DNA of 64,000 nucleotides from DDH964 sp963763205 (GTDB lineage Bacteria; Desulfobacterota; Desulfuromonadia; Desulfuromonadales; DDH964): NCBI GenBank assembly GCA_963763205.1, contig CAVXNQ010000021.1:124001-188000 (forward strand), written 5' to 3'. The translations under genes were made by a program, and so were the position numbers. Under the pieces are notes generated by a model. That model saw nothing but the letters and a program-made list of their open reading frames with translations, was not told the origin of the DNA and did not search any database. Numbering within the stretch: the stretch's first letter is position 1; every line of letters begins with the position of its first letter. Positions 59,625-64,000 of this stretch are shown here, piece after piece.

Positions 59625-59857
59625 ACGCCAATTATTCTCGCTGCCGCCATTGTTGCCCTGCCGCGCCCCGACCAGGCCGCGATCCGCAGGGCCGTCCCTG
59701 CGGCCGGCAACCACGACGACTGACGGGCATTGCTTATTTCACCCCTCAGGCTGTCGCAGATGTTTACGGGCTATGAAACTCGGGTGGTTCGCGCCGCAAA
59801 AGCCTGGGACAGCCCCCGTTCGGGGACAGTCCCGGTTTTGCGGCTATCCACGTTTTC

Positions 59858-59900
59858 AAACGCAAAGAGGCCCCCGAATTCCGGGAGCCACTTTGCGTTT
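59858..59900 (-). terminator. Terminator of the ketosynthase III gene
   Basis: AAACGCAAAGWGGC and GCCTCTTTGCGTTT arms enclose CCCGGAATTCGGGG-like sequence, an imperfect but long stem ending in GCGTTT on the minus strand. A related hairpin accompanies the remnant at 56193. Confidence 0.65.
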
Positions 59901-59923
59901 CGGCAGGGCGGCGAGGTGCCTGC

Positions 59924-61075
59924 TCAGACCACCGTCAGCAGCGCGTAGCACATGGAGAAGCGGCCGCTCTCCGGGACGTAGCAGAGGACCTTGTCGCCGG
60001 GCTTGATGCGGTCGGAGCGCAGCAACTCCTCGAGGATGATGTAGACCGAGGCGCTGCCGGTGTTCCCCTTGTCGGGGAGGTTGGTGTACCACTTCTCCAG
60101 CGGGATGTGGAAGCCGATGTCCTTCAGCCCCTGGTAGATGGGAAGGCGGAAGTAGTCGGAGGAGTAGTGGGCGACGAAGACGTCGACCTCCTCGGCCCTG
60201 ATGCCCGCGTTTGGCCTGCAGCCGCGGGATGGTGCGGTCGGCGGTGGTGGCGACGATCTCCTTCTCCAGGAGCTTGACGTCCTGCTTGACCAGCAGGGCG
60301 TGGCTGGCGAGCATCTCTTCGCTGCGCTCGAACTCGCGCCAGCCGGTGAGGGTGCCGTCGGGGTTTTTCACCGCGCCGGCGTACATGCAGGCGTCGAGTT
60401 CGTTGGCGAAGGAGAAGATGTCGATCCACTCGACCTTGAAGGCGCGCCGGCCCGGCACCGGCTCGGGGGCGAGGAAGGCGGCGCCGGCGCCGTCGGAGAG
60501 CATCCAGCGCAGCAGGTCGGCGTTGAAGGCGAGGGCCGGCTGGCGTTCGAGCTGCGCGGCGACCTCGGCGGGGATGGTGCCGGCCATGCGCGAGCGCATG
60601 AAGGAGGAGGCCTGCTCCGAGCCGGTGGCGACGGCGTTGCGGCTCTGGCCGGAGAGCGACGTTCATCGCCGCGTACTTGAGGGCGGTCATGCCGGAGATG
60701 CAGACCCCGGCGGTGCTGACGATCTCGCAGGGGGGGCGACTTGAGTTCGCCGTGGACCATCGAGGCGTGGCCGGGGATCAGCTGGTCGGCCTGGGTGGTG
60801 CCGCAGCCGAGGCACTCGATCTCCTCCAGGGAGAAGCCGGGGTAGGGATTGAGGCGGCGCACCGCCTCGGCGGCGAGCTGGGCGTTGCTGTGGGTGGTGC
60901 GGCCGGTCTGCGGATCGATGGCGTAGTAGCGGGTGCGGATCTTGTTGTTGCGCAGGATCATGTGCCGGGTCCGGGACGGCAGCTGGTTGACCATCCCGAG
61001 GATCTCTTCCATCTGCTCGTTGCTGACCGGGGCGTTGGGCAGAAAGGCGGCCAGGTCGGTAATATAGACGTCCAT
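59924..61075 (-). CDS. 3-oxoacyl-ACP synthase III (FabH-like, frameshifted)
   Basis: About 380 aa. The N-terminus is MDVYITDLAAFLPNAPVSNEQ. The catalytic Cys lies in STAGVCISGMTALKYA, the His in FVAHYSSDYFRLPIY and the Asn in LPDKGNTGSASVYI. Frame changes near 60735, 60661 and 60208 interrupt the chain. This is the FabH/DarB-like class of condensing enzyme, which accepts acyl-CoA or acyl-ACP primers. It follows the radical SAM gene by 17 bases and ends with a terminator. Confidence 0.84.
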
Positions 61076-61092
61076 GCGAATCGAAAATCCCT

Positions 61093-62387
61093 TCAGATCT
61101 TGGCTTTGGGGTGGGTCAGCTGGAACAGTTCGGCGTAGCGCCGGTAGAACTCCGCGTCGCCGAGCCGGGTCGGCACCACGGCGTTGGCCAGGGTGTAGTA
61201 GTCGAGATCGACGTTGACGATCCGCTCCCGCCAGCGACCGGTGCAGGGCGGTTCCGGGCAGCGGGGTCATCACCGTGAAGATCGGCAGGTCGACGGGGTT
61301 GGCCTGCAGGTAGGCGATAAGCGCGTCGAAATCGGCATGGGCGTAGTCGGGGGAGACGATGAAGTCGCCGACAATGGTGATGCCGATCTCGCGCAGGATG
61401 GCGATCGCCTCGCGGTTGACCGCCTCGCGGTTGGCCTTGTTCATCCCCGCCAGGCCGCTGTCGCTGATCTCCTCGAAGCCGATCACCACCGTGCGCAGGC
61501 CGGCGTCGTGCCATTCGCGCAGCAGGTCCGGGTGGCGCACCACGGTGTCGGAGCGGACATCGGCCAGGAACTGTTTGTTGAGACCGGCGGCGGTGATCGC
61601 CCGGCAGAGGCTGCGGGCGTGCTCGGGATTGCCGAAGGTGTTGGCGTCGACCAGGCGGATGATCGGCACCTCGCCGAGCAGGCGGATGTCGCGCAGCACG
61701 GTGTCGATGGCGCAGGAAAGGTAGCGCCCCCCGGCCTGGCCGGCGATGCAGCAGAAGTTGCAGTCGAAGGGGCAGCCGAAGGCGGAGGCGACGAAGCCCA
61801 TCGGATGGCCGAGCAGAGTGTAGTGCCGGCGCATCGCCGGCGGTCAGGTCGTAGCGCGGCGGATTGGCTCTCGCCGAGGTCGGCGGGTCCGAAGCTGCGC
61901 GGCGCGTAGCGCAGCGGCCGGCCCGGGGCGGTGGCCGCCACGCCGGGGATCGCCGGGGACTTCTCGCCGCGCTCCAGGGCGTCGACCAGCTCGCGAAAGC
62001 TCGCCTTGCCGAGGCCGACCGCCACGTAGTCGATCGGCGGCGACGTTGAAGAAATCGGGATCGTTGCTGGCGTGGATGCCGCCGACCACCACCGTGGCAG
62101 CGCAGCTCTCCTTCACCGCCGCGGCGATCTGCCGGGCGGTGTTGGCCTCGCAGGTCACCGCGGTGATCCCCACCAGGTCGGGGCGGAAGTCAGCCAGGGC
62201 CCCTTCCAGGCCGTCCGGCTCGACCTTGAGGTCGACAAGCGGCTACCTCGTGGCCGGCCAGGTTGCCGGCGAGGACCTCCAGGGCCAGGGGTTCGCCGCG
62301 GAAGATCTGCTTGATCGAGGTGAGGCCGTAGCGCTCTTCGGGGATGCTGCGGCCGCAATTGGGAGGATTTACCAGCAGAATGCGCAT
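61093..62387 (-). CDS. B12-binding radical SAM protein 4 (frameshifted)
   Basis: The N-terminal B12-binding fold has RPDLVGITAVTCEANTARQI and VVVGGIHASNDPDFF. The radical SAM motif is FGCPFDCNFCC, and GFEEISDSGLAGMNKANRE and FTVMTPLPGTALHR follow. Breaks near 62240, 62045, 61855 and 61245 interrupt it. It pairs with the ketosynthase III gene downstream, repeating the radical SAM/ketosynthase association of the main cluster. No substrate is known. Confidence 0.83.
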
Positions 62388-62723
62388 TTCAATCCGATCC
62401 GCTCCGGGGAAGGATCGCCTGGGAGCCCAGGCGGGTCAGCATGTTAACCCGAATCGCCGGGGATGTAAATCCGCAGATTGCCACGGTATTGCCGGTTGCG
62501 GATGATTTTTGGCAATATGGATATCCACCCTCGCAGCCGGGTCCGGACAGGGCGAGCCAAGGGCAGAACCGGTTCCACGCGGATCAGCCCGGATCACTTC
62601 GCATAACCATCGGATCAGGCCTTTGGTTCAGGGTAAATCCGCCCCATCCGTAGTTGATCGGACCTTATCCGAGCTAATCCGCGCGAAACGCCTTGGGAGA
62701 GTTTTGTCTGGTCGGCAGTGTGG
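62388..62723. other. Intergenic region before the radical SAM gene
   Basis: 336 bases between the divergent-side end of the PNPOx-like gene and the radical SAM start. I see no gene, strong promoter, terminator or repeat. The 62500-62640 part has mixed composition and short GGATCA-type direct repeats. Confidence 0.4.
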
Positions 62724-63146
62724 TCAGGCCAGAGAAGCCGTGGCGGGGGAGGGGAAGTCGATCAGGGGACGCTGGCCGGTGACCTTGCAGCTTACCGCAC
62801 AGCGGATCGCGCGGCCGGCGCGGCGCCCGGCCGCGGTGGTGACCGCCGCCACCAGGGCGTCGAAGCGGGAGCCGGAGGTCGCGAACTCGTCGGCCTCCAG
62901 GTAGATGCGGGTTCCCTGCCAGAGGAGCAGGTCCGCACCCGGCAGGCCGACCAGCAGGGCCGCCTTGCCGGTCGCGCGCAGGTTGGCCAGGGTGCGGTTG
63001 TCGCCGAGGCCGATCAGCCAGCTCCCGTCCGGCTGAGGGCGGGCACAGCCGATCACCGCCAGGTTGGGCAGCCCCTCGGCGTCGCTGGTGGCGAGCACCG
63101 TGACCCGTCGCGGGTCGTTCAGGAGTTGTTCGAGGTCCGTCGCCAT
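62724..63146 (-). CDS. Pyridoxamine 5'-phosphate oxidase-fold protein
   Basis: 140 aa split-barrel flavin-binding fold with VTVLATSDAEGLPNLAVIGCA at the N-terminus and LANLRATGKAALLVGLPG. Small FMN- or F420-type proteins of this class bind flavin or haem; a reaction cannot be assigned. ATG 63146 gives the natural MATDLEQLL start. The intact frame lies 10 bases after the DAHP-synthase-type domain gene. Confidence 0.82.
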   Translation of the reverse strand: MATDLEQLLNDPRRVTVLATSDAEGLPNLAVIGCARPQPDGSWLIGLGDNRTLANLRATGKAALLVGLPGADLLLWQGTRIYLEADEFATSGSRFDALVAAVTTAAGRRAGRAIRCAVSCKVTGQRPLIDFPSPATASLA

Positions 63147-63156
63147 GGCCTGCGGG

Positions 63157-63366
63157 CTACTCTTCGGCGGGGATGCGGAAGATCTCGAGGACGCCGGGGA
63201 GGGCGCGCAGGGCGGTCTGGTCAATGGTCGCGGCGTCGCCGATGACGCCGATGATCACCCGGTTGGCGCCGGTCGACTGATGGAAATCGAAATCCCGGTC
63301 GATGAGGTACTGCTTGACCCGCTCCAGGTCCGCGGCGGAGGCGGTGGTGCGCATCACGATGAGCAT
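63157..63366 (-). CDS. Stand-alone DAHP synthase ferredoxin-like domain
   Basis: 69 aa, MLIVMRTTASAADLERVKQY...NRVIIGVIGD...LPGVLEIFRIP. This matches the N-terminal ferredoxin-like regulatory domain of AroF-type 3-deoxy-7-phosphoheptulonate synthases, where it binds aromatic amino acids, but here there is no catalytic part. It lies three bases after the chorismate mutase gene, so it may be a separate feedback subunit or an assembly artefact. Confidence 0.75.
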   Translation of the reverse strand: MLIVMRTTASAADLERVKQYLIDRDFDFHQSTGANRVIIGVIGDAATIDQTALRALPGVLEIFRIPAEE

Positions 63367-63369
63367 GGT

Positions 63370-63642
63370 TCATTCTCCTTTGGTGCGGATGCGCTCCAGG
63401 CGCCGGCTTTCGTCGATAACGCGCTCGAAGAGGCGCACGATGGCGCCGTCGTCGAGGGGCCCCGGGTTGGCGGCCTGCATCCGTTCAAAGATCAGCTTCT
63501 CCCGCCCCGGGTCGTAGACCGGCAGGCCAAGTTCCTTCTTGATCTCGCCGATCTGCAGCGCCAGGGAGGCGCGCCGGTTGAAGATCTGCAGCAGTTGCTG
63601 GTCGAGCTCGTCGATGGCCAGGCGAATGTCGTCGATGGTCAA
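63370..63642 (-). CDS. Chorismate mutase (AroQ type)
   Basis: 90-aa monofunctional AroQ-fold enzyme that converts chorismate to prephenate. The three-helix bundle shows IDELDQQLLQIFNRRASLALQIGEIKKE, PVYDPGREKLIFERMQ and RLFERVIDESRRLE, including the conserved Arg, Lys and Glu side chains. Intact, it would supply phenylalanine and tyrosine, the likely substrate of the cluster ammonia lyase. Confidence 0.92.
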   Translation of the reverse strand: MTIDDIRLAIDELDQQLLQIFNRRASLALQIGEIKKELGLPVYDPGREKLIFERMQAANPGPLDDGAIVRLFERVIDESRRLERIRTKGE

Positions 63643-63739
63643 GGGGGGCTCCGGGGAAGGTTAAGAATAGTGAAACGTTAAAAGTAAAATGTGAAAGGTG
63701 AGGCCCTAAGTCCTTAATTCAAAATTCAAAATTTAGAAC

Positions 63740-64000
63740 TCAAAATTCTTTCCGCAGCAGCGTCGGGCGTTTCCAGTGCACGTCGTCGATTTCCGGATAG
63801 TCGAGGTTGTAGTGCAGGCCGCGGCTCTCTTCGCGGGTCAGGGCGCTGCGGATGATCAGCTCGGCGACGGTGGCGATGTTGCGCAGCTCGATGAGGTCGG
63901 AGGTGACGTAGAAGTTCCAGTAGTAGTCGGCGATCTCCTCCTGGATCATCTGGATGCGGCGCAGGGCGCGGACCAGGCGCTTGTTGGAGCGCACGATGCC
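63740..64000 (-). CDS. nadB: L-aspartate oxidase, C-terminal part (partial)
   Basis: The frame runs to the window edge. It matches the NadB C-terminus: GIVRSNKRLVRALRRIQMI, LIELRNIATVAELIIRSAL and EESRGLHYNLDYPEID. The C-terminal helical domain of this enzyme caps the FAD active site. It oxidises aspartate to iminoaspartate for NAD synthesis. The N-terminal FAD domain lies beyond the window. Confidence 0.92.
   Translation of the reverse strand, partial: GIVRSNKRLVRALRRIQMIQEEIADYYWNFYVTSDLIELRNIATVAELIIRSALTREESRGLHYNLDYPEIDDVHWKRPTLLRKEF

Overview
The window looks like a GC-rich chromosome segment from a Desulfuromonadales-type bacterium (Desulfobacterota, relatives of Geobacter, Desulfuromonas and Geoalkalibacter). 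I base this on gene content and order only: gap-pgk-tpiA-secG on one strand, purB-purL-purQ-purF-pyrE on the other, c-type cytochromes, a cbb3-type oxidase, and KS-rich clusters with B12-type radical SAM enzymes. No database search was possible.

Layout. 0-2.4 kb: dut, a DUF493 protein, a threonylcarbamoyl-AMP synthase, a PDZ protein and a Cys-tailed protein. 2.36-6.7 kb (minus strand): a monohaem cytochrome, tRNA-Leu, secG, tpiA, pgk and gap behind a good sigma70-type promoter. 6.9-17.6 kb: a PAS histidine kinase, a WalJ-like hydrolase, then purine and pyrimidine genes. 18.2-48.1 kb: about 30 kb of same-strand, tightly overlapping genes forming an aryl-polyene (APE)-like cluster. It holds a ketoreductase, several ketosynthases including two that lack the catalytic Cys, three acyl carrier proteins, two hotdog dehydratases, a thioesterase, an AMP-ligase, an aromatic ammonia lyase, LolA/MMPL/DUF3261 export proteins and acyltransferases. 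Added to that core are three consecutive B12-binding radical SAM proteins, a GT2-DUF2062 protein, a PagL-like deacylase, a BtrH-like protein and an ABC exporter. 48.1-59.6 kb: an accessory region with an orphan protein, an AT-rich ATPase, REP-like and intron-like repeats, a duplicated promoter/short-RNA/terminator cassette, a cbb3 oxidase operon with an unusual haem distribution, an exported hydrolase and gene remnants. 59.9-64 kb (minus strand): a ketosynthase III/radical SAM pair, a pyridoxamine-oxidase-fold protein, a stand-alone DAHP-synthase-type regulatory domain, chorismate mutase and the end of nadB.

How the cluster may work (inference): the ammonia lyase would give an arylacrylic acid, the AMP-ligase would load it on an ACP, and ketosynthase, ketoreductase and dehydratase would extend it as a conjugated polyene. 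The acyltransferases would attach it to a lipid, and the LolA/MMPL/DUF3261 set plus the ABC exporter would move it to the outer membrane. The radical SAM enzymes and BtrH-like protein suggest further tailoring.

Caution: many genes, including essential ones such as purL, purB, tpiA and secG, carry single-base frameshifts, densest at 10-31 kb. Most are probably sequence errors, so I annotate those genes across the breaks rather than as pseudogenes.
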